DNA of 35,712 nucleotides from a virus. Where the stretch lies: IMG/VR virus record IMGVR_UViG_3300032311_000598, positions 1 through 35,712 of that record; one strand, written 5' to 3'. Below, in pieces: positions 27,057-34,066 of this stretch; position 1 is the stretch's first letter; each line of letters begins with the position of its first letter. The position numbers and the translations under genes were made by a program. The notes beneath the pieces were generated by a model. The model did not search any database, was not told where the DNA came from, and worked only from the letters and a program-made list of their open reading frames with translations.

Positions 27057-28545
27057 ATCTTTTATAGAAGAACTTATTGACGAAGTTGAAAAAGAGTTAG
27101 AAGAAGCCAATGTGACAGGTAATGTCGATGGTTATGATACTCCTTTTGCTTTTTCTGATAAAAATTCTGATAAAAAAAGAAAAAAAACTGCAACACAATT
27201 TGGATACACATTAGTAAATAATGATATTAACAATATTGATGAATCTATAAACGAAGATACTAAACGTGTAAACATATTAGGTATAGATTTCAATATAAGT
27301 GAAATGAATGGAAGAATATTCTTTTCTTTTATAGATAAAAAAGCAGCAAGTCTTAAAATTAGAGAAATTGGAACTAATAAAATAGTAAATCTTATACAAA
27401 AAAGTTTAGATAATGCATATGGTAAAGGTGAGTTTTTCTTTAAAGGTGGAGACCATGCAGAATTTCAAAATGGATATTTATTTCAAAGAAATGCAACTAA
27501 CATAAAACTTAATAAACTTAAATTTGAATCAGTAAACGAAGCATCATTACAAAAAGGTAAAACTTATGGTGGAAGTAAATGTGAAGGCGGATGTTTTATT
27601 GGTAAACAAGGTTTAATGAAAATAATTAAAATATCTAAGGAATCTCCTAAAGATGTTTTTATGTTTAGAGATGATAACTACTCTGGATTACAACCGCATT
27701 TTATTAAAGATGGTGTAATTGCTAAAGCAACAGTTATTAATCCGGCTTATGATTTGGAAAAACATAAAGTAAGTAATTTAAAAATAGGTAACGATGTAAT
27801 TCTTTCAGTAAGATTATTTGTATCAACAAACGAATCCGTAAATGAAGGATTAAAACACCTTATCCACGTAGAAACTCCAAAAGAAATTGTATCAAAGGAT
27901 GTCGCAAAACAAATTACGGCATTAGCTAAAAAAGGTGTTCGTTCATATGAGATTGGACTGAATATGGGATTTGTGGGTAACCAAAAAGCTGCAGTGGATT
28001 CATTTCAAAAAGTAAAAAATAAAATATATTTTGATTTAGATACAAGAGAGGGTGTTAATGAATCATTAGACCCTAAAGCACAAAAATTCTTAGATGCTAT
28101 TCAAGTTAATGATAGAAGTATAAAAGATTTAAAGAATATTACGGTCGATGCAACCCCACAAGGTAATTGGTCAGTTTATTATAAAGGTAAACGTATGTTT
28201 ACTCTTAATGGTAAGATGTTGGATGATAAAACTATTATGAAATATGGTTTAGAGCATATGGATGAGAGTTTATCAGAGGGAAAGAAAATTCAAAGACCAG
28301 TAAATCGTTGGTTAGAATTGAAAAATGATGAATCAATGCATGCTAATAAAAAGTTAGCAACTGGTTTGAGAGAATTAAAATATCAATTAAAAGAAGTTGA
28401 AACATTTTTCCGTTGGTATAATCAAATTAAGACTATGAATGAATTAAGTTCCGATGGATTTTGGAAAAGAACGCACGGACATATTTATAAGATAAAGGAA
28501 CGATTAATCAACATAGCGAAAACAATACAGGAGATAGAAAAATAA
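27037..28545 (+). CDS. Modular head-cluster polyprotein with ES(V/I)NE repeats
   Basis: A 502-residue protein made of dissimilar modules separated by a repeated short peptide: ESINE (69-73), ESVNE (164-168), ESVNE (266-270), GVNE (339-342) and ESLSE (410-414), each followed by D, A, G, S or G. Modules about 70-100 residues long between them have different compositions: an N-terminal helix with NVTGNVDGYDTPFAF; a beta-rich unit; a Cys-containing unit (SKCEGGCFIG); a helical unit; a unit with GNWSVYYKG; and a C-terminal helical unit. The repeats fit T4 gp21-type cleavage (hydrophobic-x-Glu), so the prohead protease gene 0.6 kb downstream may cut it. A clear SD (AAAGGA 27023-27028) precedes the ATG. 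Confidence 0.78.
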   Translation: MSEKNIKSFIEELIDEVEKELEEANVTGNVDGYDTPFAFSDKNSDKKRKKTATQFGYTLVNNDINNIDESINEDTKRVNILGIDFNISEMNGRIFFSFIDKKAASLKIREIGTNKIVNLIQKSLDNAYGKGEFFFKGGDHAEFQNGYLFQRNATNIKLNKLKFESVNEASLQKGKTYGGSKCEGGCFIGKQGLMKIIKISKESPKDVFMFRDDNYSGLQPHFIKDGVIAKATVINPAYDLEKHKVSNLKIGNDVILSVRLFVSTNESVNEGLKHLIHVETPKEIVSKDVAKQITALAKKGVRSYEIGLNMGFVGNQKAAVDSFQKVKNKIYFDLDTREGVNESLDPKAQKFLDAIQVNDRSIKDLKNITVDATPQGNWSVYYKGKRMFTLNGKMLDDKTIMKYGLEHMDESLSEGKKIQRPVNRWLELKNDESMHANKKLATGLRELKYQLKEVETFFRWYNQIKTMNELSSDGFWKRTHGHIYKIKERLINIAKTIQEIEK

Positions 28546-29018
28546 TGAAAATATCACGTACAAGATTAAAAGAAATCATCAAAGGGGTAATGACTGAAGA
28601 AAGTGAATATCAAGCATTCTTTCAAACCGCATTAGATAAGGCTGGAAAATCAATTCCATCCATGTCCGATGAGGAAAAGAAAGCATTCTTTGATAAAATT
28701 GATGCAGCATGGAATGGTAAGGGTGAAAAGAATGAAGAATTAGTTGGTGGTCAAAAGAAATTAGATGTTGATAAGGATGGTGATATTGGAGCAGATGATT
28801 TAGCAGATTTAAGAGCTGGTAAAAAAACAAATGAATCAATAAATGAAGATGAAATTAATTGGAGTGCAACAGAAAACGCAATCATTAATTTTTTAAAAAT
28901 GAATACGAAGATTTTAGATAAAAGAGTTAAAGATAGAGATGTAAATGGCGTTAAAGGTGGGTTACAATCAATCATTGATGGTTTAACAAACGCACAACGT
29001 AGTTTAAAATTAAAATAA
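28545..29018 (+). CDS. Head-cluster protein with EF-hand-like loop and ESINE site
   Basis: A 157-residue protein. The N-terminus MKISRTRLKEIIKGVMTEE is a basic amphipathic helix ending in a V-M-T-E string that could be a capsid-targeting peptide removed by the prohead protease. It is followed by KKAFFDKIDAAWNGKGEKNE. Residues 74-85 (DVDKDGDIGADD) have the spacing of an EF-hand calcium loop. TNESINED at 96-102 contains another candidate cleavage site, after which a separate helical tail begins. The preceding gene ends one base into this one, and AGGAG (28529-28533) lies 11 bases before the start. No enzymatic motif. Probably a small packaged or core protein. Confidence 0.75.
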   Translation: MKISRTRLKEIIKGVMTEESEYQAFFQTALDKAGKSIPSMSDEEKKAFFDKIDAAWNGKGEKNEELVGGQKKLDVDKDGDIGADDLADLRAGKKTNESINEDEINWSATENAIINFLKMNTKILDKRVKDRDVNGVKGGLQSIIDGLTNAQRSLKLK

Positions 29019-29194
29019 TGACACGAAAAAGATTGTTAGATATCATTAACGAAGAGATAACCAAAGTAAAATGGGGTATCGTCAAAGAAGAAATCACAAA
29101 TGAGGATGAAAAACTTATTCGTGATATTATTCGTAGAGAAGTATCTGCAATATTTTTTGACCTCTTTAAAAAGAGAAAAACTTGGGGAGCATAA
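29018..29194 (+). CDS. Small head-cluster protein (58 residues)
   Basis: ATG 29018 to TAA 29194 codes for 58 residues. It starts MTRKRLLDIINEEITKVKWG and ends with IRDIIRREVSAIFFDLFKKR, two amphipathic helices with strong basic/aromatic faces. It overlaps both neighbours by one base (TAATG at each end), so its reading frame is boxed in and very likely translated by re-initiation; no SD is seen. The LLDIINEE segment has the hydrophobic-x-Glu form of a T4-type capsid-targeting or cleavage sequence. It occupies the place of T4 genes 67/68 between portal and protease; function in the prohead core is a guess from position. Confidence 0.7.
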   Translation: MTRKRLLDIINEEITKVKWGIVKEEITNEDEKLIRDIIRREVSAIFFDLFKKRKTWGA

Positions 29195-29793
29195 TGAAAA
29201 ATTTATTAATAGAAACAACATTATTTGAAGGAAAATTGAATGAAGATTCAAGTGGTAGAACCTTAGTTAAAGGTATTCTTCAAAGAGCGGTTGCAGAAAA
29301 CCAAAATGGTCGTATATACCCTAAAGAAATCTTAATGCGTGAAGCAAAGAAATACGAAGTTCTTATTAAAGAAAGACGTGCATTAGGGGAATTAGACCAT
29401 CCAGATTCTGGTATTATCAATTTAAAGAACGTTTCACATAACGTCAAAGAAATTCATTGGGAAGGTGATGACCTTTGTGGGACAGTAGAAATTCTACCAA
29501 CTCCATCAGGTAACATCTTAAAAGAATTATTAAGAGCAGGTATCCTTTTGGGTATTTCCTCTCGTGGTATGGGTTCGGTAGTTAATATTGGTGAAGGTAA
29601 AGTTAAAGTGGGTGATGATTTTGAACTGATTGGTTGGGATTTTGTTTCTAACCCATCTACACATGGTGCATTTATGACACCGGTTACGATGAACGAATCA
29701 GTAAATAGACAATTAAAAGAACAAGCTATAGTTTGTGGTGAGTATTGTAAGGCACAAGACCTTATGAGAGAAATCATTACTGAATTAGCATAA
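29194..29793 (+). CDS. gp21: Prohead protease (gp21-like serine protease)
   Basis: A 199-residue protease that would cut scaffold, capsid and core proteins during head maturation. The herpesvirus-assemblin-like pattern is present: GRTLVKGILQRAV, NGRIYP, RALGELDHP with probable catalytic His69, then LLGISSRGMGS with Ser122/123 as nucleophile candidates, and GWDFVSNPSTHGAF. Length is close to T4 gp21. An upstream in-frame ATG at 29182 is possible, but 29194 forms a TAATG overlap with the preceding stop and has a GGGGAG site 4 bases away. Near its C-terminus is NESVNRQ (167-173), a variant of the repeated cleavage-like peptide, perhaps an autoprocessing site. Confidence 0.93.
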   Translation: MKNLLIETTLFEGKLNEDSSGRTLVKGILQRAVAENQNGRIYPKEILMREAKKYEVLIKERRALGELDHPDSGIINLKNVSHNVKEIHWEGDDLCGTVEILPTPSGNILKELLRAGILLGISSRGMGSVVNIGEGKVKVGDDFELIGWDFVSNPSTHGAFMTPVTMNESVNRQLKEQAIVCGEYCKAQDLMREIITELA

Positions 29794-29803
29794 AGGATAA
29801 AAT

Positions 29804-30244
29804 ATGGCATTTTCAATACAAGATTATCTAAGAGATAACAAAATAGAAATGGGTAGTATTAAGAAAGAAGTTGGTGATACACCTTTTAAGGGTGGTCATA
29901 ACGATATTCGTAAAACTAATTATGAGGTTAAGATTAAAGCAGATGGTAAGTTAGACCTTTATACACATAAAACTGTATTAACTGAAAGTAAAGGGGTAAT
30001 TAAAGAAGCAGAAAAAATTAAATTAGGTGAATTGAGTTCTACTAAACAAAAACAAGTTGAAGAACTTCAAAAGCTTTTTGGTGGTAAAATTATTACAATT
30101 TGGGATAGTGTACATGGTAATATCGTTGATATAAAAGTGACAGAAAAAAATGGAAGACTTATTGCATCAGATTTAAAAGATTTAATTTCATTAAAAATAC
30201 GTTGGATAGAATTTGAAAACCAAACGGTCTCAATAGGATTTTAA
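29804..30244 (+). CDS. Uncharacterised head-cluster protein
   Basis: A 146-residue mixed alpha/beta protein, opening MAFSIQDYLRDNKIEMGSIK. The middle has beta-rich NYEVKIKADGKLDLYTHKT and the end has a helix-strand pair (SDLKDLISLKIRWIEFENQ). No catalytic motif, Cys pair or membrane segment. It lies 10 bases after the protease gene with a strong SD (AAAGGA, overlapping the protease stop codon), so it is co-expressed with it. A core or accessory structural role is possible; I do not recognise the family. Confidence 0.7.
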   Translation: MAFSIQDYLRDNKIEMGSIKKEVGDTPFKGGHNDIRKTNYEVKIKADGKLDLYTHKTVLTESKGVIKEAEKIKLGELSSTKQKQVEELQKLFGGKIITIWDSVHGNIVDIKVTEKNGRLIASDLKDLISLKIRWIEFENQTVSIGF

Positions 30245-30263
30245 AATATAGGAACATCAACTA

Positions 30264-31283
30264 ATGATTAAATTAAATAATTTACTTAACGAAGAAACGT
30301 TTACTGCTACTAATAAGAAGACCGGTAAAACATCGGTGTTCAAATCAAAGGATAGTAGAGATTCTGCAATCAAAGCAGGAACTCACTCAAAAGCAGATGA
30401 TAAAGGGGGAGATACTTCTAAAAAGACATCTACACCAACCACAAATATATTTAATACTCCTGCAGCAGAACCTAAGAAGGATGAACCAACATCAGAACCT
30501 AAAAAGAAAAGACCAGGTAATCCACAGGTAAATAAAGCCACAAAATCAAAAGCTGAAGAGTTAGGAGTTACTCCACAAAAGCTGGGTAACAAAGAATATC
30601 CTTTAAGAATGCTTCAAGCAGCATATGAGGCATTAACCGATTCCAATTACCATAGTGAAGCTAGAGAATTAATTGCTAAAATTGAAGGTAAACCGGAAAT
30701 GGCTGAAAAACCAGAGTATCCATCGATGCGTGACCCTAATTATGAAGAAAAGATGAAAGCAATTAGTCAAAAATATGCATCTAAGTATTCGGATGATGTA
30801 GATGATAATGCTAGAGAATTAGGAATTGCAGCTTCACAAGAAGCAGGTTGGGGTGGAGTAGAAGCAGCAGATGCAATTGCATTTACATTAAGAATGAATG
30901 GTTTCCATAAAGAAGCAGATTTAATTCAATCAGTATTTGATAATAAACCATATATGAAGAATGAAGGTAGAATTTCTTTAACTAAAATGGTTTTAGAAAT
31001 ATCATCAATAGATGGCCTTAATGATATATTAAATGGTCAATCATCCCAAATAGAAGGTATAAAGATATCAAAAGGTATGGCGGAACATATCATTTATTGG
31101 ATGAGAACATCTCCGTATGGTAAAAAATATAATTCGTGGGTTAAAAAGAATAGTATATCTACAATATTACCAATTGCTTTCAATTGGGGGTTGGATAGAG
31201 GATTGTCATCTGAATTAAAAAGTGAATTTACTGCACTAAAAGCAAAATATGGTAAAGCAGTTAAAAAAGAAAATACAAAATAG
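30264..31283 (+). CDS. Head-cluster protein with targeting-like N-terminus and Pro/Thr/Lys linker
   Basis: A 339-residue protein. It begins MIKLNNLLNEETF, where LLNE before E resembles a capsid-targeting peptide ending in a gp21-type site. Next is KKTGKTSVFKSKDSRDSA, a small basic unit I have seen repeatedly in large phage head proteins (memory, not checked). Residues 45-95 are a low-complexity Thr/Pro/Lys/Glu linker (TSKKTSTPTT, EPKKKRPG). The C-terminal 230 residues are a globular helical domain (YPLRMLQAAYEALTD ... NGFHKEADLIQSVFDNK). No catalytic motif seen. AGGA at 30250-30253 serves as a weak SD. Confidence 0.72.
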   Translation: MIKLNNLLNEETFTATNKKTGKTSVFKSKDSRDSAIKAGTHSKADDKGGDTSKKTSTPTTNIFNTPAAEPKKDEPTSEPKKKRPGNPQVNKATKSKAEELGVTPQKLGNKEYPLRMLQAAYEALTDSNYHSEARELIAKIEGKPEMAEKPEYPSMRDPNYEEKMKAISQKYASKYSDDVDDNARELGIAASQEAGWGGVEAADAIAFTLRMNGFHKEADLIQSVFDNKPYMKNEGRISLTKMVLEISSIDGLNDILNGQSSQIEGIKISKGMAEHIIYWMRTSPYGKKYNSWVKKNSISTILPIAFNWGLDRGLSSELKSEFTALKAKYGKAVKKENTK

Positions 31284-31293
31284 GAGATAATAA

Positions 31294-32367
31294 ATGATAC
31301 GTTTATCAAAGATAGTTAAAGAAGGTGAAGAACCAAAAAGATTTTCTAACGAAGTAAAAAAACATTTCTTAGAAATCGTTTCTACATACAACAAGTATCA
31401 AGAAATGATGGATAGAAAATCAGACATTACTGAGATAGCAGAAACTTTGGGTGGTATTACCGATGCAGCTAGAGAATTGGCGGTAAACGAAGCAGATGAT
31501 TGGTTTGATGCACATACTGTTAAACGTAATATGAATGAATTAACCAAATTAGGTAAATCATTTGACCAAGTTGCAATAGAAGCAAAGAACTTAGACCAAA
31601 GATTACATGGATTATACGAAGATATGGGTCATATCCTATCTCGTTACTATAAAATTGGTGAAATTACTGAAGACCAAATGAAAGAACGTTTGGGATTGAG
31701 AGAAGATGGTAAATTACAAGGTGGGGAGAAAGACCCATGTTGGAAAGGATATGAGATGATAGGAATGAAACCAGGTAAAGGTGGTTCTCAAGTTCCTAAT
31801 TGTGTTCCAAAGAATGAATCAGTAAACGAAGCATTAGGTAATGATAAAGCAATGTTGGCATTGGTAGATATGTTATCTAACTCAATGGAACATTACGCTA
31901 GTGCAAATGAATTTGTAAACGTTACTTCTAAAATACCTGGTTTTGCTAATAACAAAGCGGAATTAAGAGATGTATTTACAAAATATTATAAAGTAGGTGC
32001 AAGAGAAAGAAACGATTGGCATACTAAAGATTGGTTAAAGTGGTTAAAACAATGGCCATTAGAGGAATCTAAAACCAATTGTGTTGAATGTGGTAAAGTA
32101 AAAGAAGCAGCATATGGATATAAAGATTCAACTGCATCATATATTGATAAACATAAAGAAGAATTCAAAGCAGTAGAAAAAATGAATAAAGGAAACGAGC
32201 AATCGTTCTATGATTCATTATCTGCGTTAGAAGAAAAATTAGGACATCCTAAGTATATGATATTCTTATCAAATGCGTTAAGAGGATATAAAGTAGATAT
32301 GTATAAAGACCCAAAGATTAAAAATCAACAAGAAGCTGAAGAAGCATTGTTCCTTTTAAGCAAATAA
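31294..32367 (+). CDS. Modular head-cluster protein with ESVNE site and Cys-containing mini-module
   Basis: A 357-residue protein starting MIRLSKIVKEGEE, again a short basic helix ending in V-K-E before G. Helical unit 1 contains LAVNEADDWFDAHTVKRNM. A 35-residue Cys mini-module follows (DPCWKGYEMIGMKPG, then VPNC), then NESVNEA with the candidate cleavage bond after Glu179. Two more parts follow: a helical unit to about 260 and a C-terminal unit that begins after NCVECGKVKEAAYG (another K-E-A site). The layout resembles the gene at 27037. It has a good SD (AGGAG 31282-31286). Likely a packaged or core polyprotein; no enzyme motif found. Confidence 0.75.
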   Translation: MIRLSKIVKEGEEPKRFSNEVKKHFLEIVSTYNKYQEMMDRKSDITEIAETLGGITDAARELAVNEADDWFDAHTVKRNMNELTKLGKSFDQVAIEAKNLDQRLHGLYEDMGHILSRYYKIGEITEDQMKERLGLREDGKLQGGEKDPCWKGYEMIGMKPGKGGSQVPNCVPKNESVNEALGNDKAMLALVDMLSNSMEHYASANEFVNVTSKIPGFANNKAELRDVFTKYYKVGARERNDWHTKDWLKWLKQWPLEESKTNCVECGKVKEAAYGYKDSTASYIDKHKEEFKAVEKMNKGNEQSFYDSLSALEEKLGHPKYMIFLSNALRGYKVDMYKDPKIKNQQEAEEALFLLSK

Positions 32368-32378
32368 TCTATAAAAGA

Positions 32379-32389
32379 CATATTTATTA
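32379..32389 (+). promoter_or_regulatory. Recurrent ATATTTATA-type motif before rpsU
   Basis: CATATTTATTA lies 35 bases before the ATG of the bS21 gene at 32425. It differs from the core by one late base. Candidate promoter giving bS21 its own transcript. Confidence 0.38.
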
Positions 32390-32424
32390 TCAAATAAGTT
32401 ACAAACACAATTTAAATACAATTA

Positions 32425-32727
32425 ATGAGCGGATTATCAAGAGTTACAGTGGAAGTTCGTAATGGAGACATTGCAAAGGCTTTAAAGAAATTCAAAAAGA
32501 AGGTTATGGAATCTGGACACCTCTTAGAATTAAGAGAAAGAAAGGAATACATTAAACCTACTACGAAAAGACGATTACAAAAACAAAAGGCAATCAGAGA
32601 AGAGCAAAAAAGAGTTGCTCTCGGTAAGATTGCAGATGGTGACAGAACTATTAGGTTTTTTACTAAAAAGAAAAAGAAAGTTAGTAAAAATACACCTCAA
32701 TCTGATAAAGACACCACAAGAGATTAG
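32425..32727 (+). CDS. rpsU: Ribosomal protein bS21 homologue (phage-encoded)
   Basis: A 100-residue basic protein. The first 60 residues follow the bS21 pattern: VTVEVRNGDIAKALKKFKKK, then VMESGHLLELRERKEYIKP, then TTKRRLQKQKAI. This matches bacterial S21 in order and spacing (basic helix, short turn, R-x-R-x-x-Y-x-KPT, basic helix). A further 35-residue C-terminal extension with a run of five lysines is longer than usual. bS21 sits by the 3' end of 16S rRNA near the anti-SD. Phage copies are known in uncultured aquatic phages. The gene has no SD, although the next two genes have the best SDs in the window. It may alter translation of late mRNAs. Confidence 0.9.
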   Translation: MSGLSRVTVEVRNGDIAKALKKFKKKVMESGHLLELRERKEYIKPTTKRRLQKQKAIREEQKRVALGKIADGDRTIRFFTKKKKKVSKNTPQSDKDTTRD

Positions 32728-32766
32728 AAATATTTTACATAAATTTTGCGGTTTCGTAAACATTTA

Positions 32767-32778
32767 TATATTTATTTG
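32767..32778 (+). promoter_or_regulatory. Candidate promoter for the scaffold-capsid unit
   Basis: TATATTTATTTG carries the TATATTTAT start of the recurrent motif, followed by TTTG. It lies about 148 bases before the scaffold ATG. If it is used, the mRNA has a long leader with the downstream hairpins. Confidence 0.38.
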
Positions 32779-32784
32779 TATAAT

Positions 32785-32803
32785 AACCTACTTAATGTAG
32801 GTT
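32785..32803 (+). terminator. 7-bp hairpin with T-rich tail after rpsU
   Basis: AACCTAC/GTAGGTT pairs perfectly over a 5-base loop and is followed by TTAATTTTAT. It could end the bS21 transcript, or, if the motif just upstream is a promoter, form the first element of the scaffold leader. Confidence 0.35.
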
Positions 32804-32911
32804 TAATTTTATCCCGTTGGTTAATGAATACCCACCCCTATGTGAGGTCACCGAACAACTAACTTAATCAATTCGATTGAAAATCATTCAATATTTTCAG
32901 AAAAAAAAAGT

Positions 32912-32919
32912 AAAGGAAG
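32912..32919 (+). promoter_or_regulatory. Strong SD of the scaffold gene
   Basis: AAAGGAAG, 6 bases before ATG 32926, inside an A-rich single-stranded-looking stretch. It is one of the two clearest SD sites in the window. Confidence 0.75.
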
Positions 32920-32925
32920 AAACAA

Positions 32926-34044
32926 ATGGCAAATTCAAAATTGTTGAAAGATGCAATTGCTGATGCTAAAGCCGTACGTGAAACTGCAATCGCTAATGCT
33001 AAAATCGCATTAGAGGAAGCTTTTACTCCACGTTTACAATCTATCTTATCTAAGAAAATCACAGCCGAAATGGAAGGTGAAGACGAAGATAATGATAACG
33101 TAAGTGAAGAGTATGGTGCAGATGACACATCGGATGCAGATGCAACAAAAATTGGCGATGGTGAGAACAAAGCCCCACAAGGTATCTCAACAGACGCACA
33201 CACAGAATTAGGTGATACTGACAAAGAAACAGCAGAACCAGGTAAAGAAGACGAAAACAACACAATCGCAGAATCTGATGAAGATGAAAATGGTGATGGT
33301 GTTAAAGACGACCCAACTGGTGCAATTTCTGAAGAAGAAAAAACCGAATCTATGGATGATGATGATTTCGATTTAGAAGAAATTATCAGAGAACTAGAAC
33401 AAGAGTTAGATGGTAAAAACGACCCAATGACAGAAGAAGGTGAAGAAAAAGGCGAAGCAAAATTCGAATCTGAAAAACCTGAGTATGTTGATGAGGAAGA
33501 AAAACCAGAAGCTGTTGCAGAAGGTGATGACAAAGCAGAACCAGTATCCGAAGAAGACGAAGAAATCGACTTAGACGAAATCTTACGTGAAATGGGATAT
33601 GGTGATGACGAAAAAGTTGAAGAAGGTGAAGAAGAGAAGATGGAAGAAGGTGCTGATGAAGAAAAAGCTGAATTACAAGCTGATTTAGAAGAAGCATACA
33701 AAGTTATCAAATCTTTGAAATCTACAATCAACGAAGTTAACTTGTTAAATGCAAAATTATTGTATACTAACAAATTATTCCGTTCTTACGATTTAACTAA
33801 TGAGCAAAAACATAAAGTTGTTGAAACTTTAGATAGAACTCAAAACGTTAGAGAAGTAAAATTAGTTTTCTCTACATTAGCTGAATCAATGAAAATTGGT
33901 GGAACTGCTAAGAAGGTAAAACAACAAACTAAAATGAATGAATCATTCGCATCGAAAAAAGTTGCTTCAACTGCTCCAAAAACAATTATAGCAGAAAGCA
34001 ATTCTATGGCAGAACGTTTCAAGAAATTAGCAAATATTAAATAA
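32926..34044 (+). CDS. gp22: Prohead scaffold/core protein (gp22-like)
   Basis: A 372-residue very acidic protein that would fill the prohead and be destroyed or removed on maturation. It has a basic/neutral N-terminal helix (MANSKLLKDAIADAKAVRET), a long Asp/Glu-rich low-complexity middle (about 45-245), and a C-terminal coiled coil (AELQADLEEAYKVIKSLKS, then LLYTNKLFRSYDLTNEQKHK). Two related amphipathic segments stand out in the acidic part: FDLEEIIREL (148-157) and IDLDEILREM (214-223). The position just before the capsid gene matches T4 gene 22. Many L/I-x-E strings could serve as protease sites. A long Ser-rich ORF on the opposite strand is a shadow of the acidic codons. Confidence 0.88.
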   Translation: MANSKLLKDAIADAKAVRETAIANAKIALEEAFTPRLQSILSKKITAEMEGEDEDNDNVSEEYGADDTSDADATKIGDGENKAPQGISTDAHTELGDTDKETAEPGKEDENNTIAESDEDENGDGVKDDPTGAISEEEKTESMDDDDFDLEEIIRELEQELDGKNDPMTEEGEEKGEAKFESEKPEYVDEEEKPEAVAEGDDKAEPVSEEDEEIDLDEILREMGYGDDEKVEEGEEEKMEEGADEEKAELQADLEEAYKVIKSLKSTINEVNLLNAKLLYTNKLFRSYDLTNEQKHKVVETLDRTQNVREVKLVFSTLAESMKIGGTAKKVKQQTKMNESFASKKVASTAPKTIIAESNSMAERFKKLANIK

Positions 34045-34059
34045 ACAAAAAACAACCCC

Positions 34060-34066
34060 AAAGGAG
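34060..34066 (+). promoter_or_regulatory. Strong SD of the major capsid gene
   Basis: AAAGGAG, 10 bases before ATG 34077, within CCCCAAAGGAGAAAA. No A/T promoter motif lies in the 32-base gap, so capsid and scaffold are probably on one mRNA. Confidence 0.78.

Larger units (their letters stand above)
32728..32925. other. 198-base leader/intergenic region before the scaffold gene
   Basis: It begins with A/T-rich DNA carrying TATATTTATTTG (32767-32778). A 7-bp hairpin follows: AACCTAC at 32785-32791 and GTAGGTT at 32797-32803, loop TTAAT, then TTAATTTT. Downstream, GTTGGTT (32816-32822) can pair with AACTAAC (32857-32863) with one G-U, enclosing a relatively GC-rich segment. A 12-codon ORF (MNTHPYVRSPNN) runs from ATG 32824 to TAA 32862 without an SD. 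The last part is A-rich and ends in the strong SD. The region likely holds a promoter and a structured 5' leader for the scaffold-capsid mRNA. Confidence 0.5.

Noticed and set aside
29182-29193. Earlier start for the prohead protease
   Set aside because: ATG 29194 gives the TAATG coupling seen elsewhere and a better spaced GGGGAG; the upstream ATG would place the start over that SD.
32615-32800. 61-codon ORF overlapping the end of the bS21 gene
   Set aside because: It is out of frame with bS21, hydrophobic only because of A/T codons, and runs into the hairpin.
32868-33773. 301-codon Ser-rich ORF on the minus strand
   Set aside because: It mirrors the Asp/Glu-rich codons of the scaffold gene, has low complexity, and would be the only minus-strand gene in the window.
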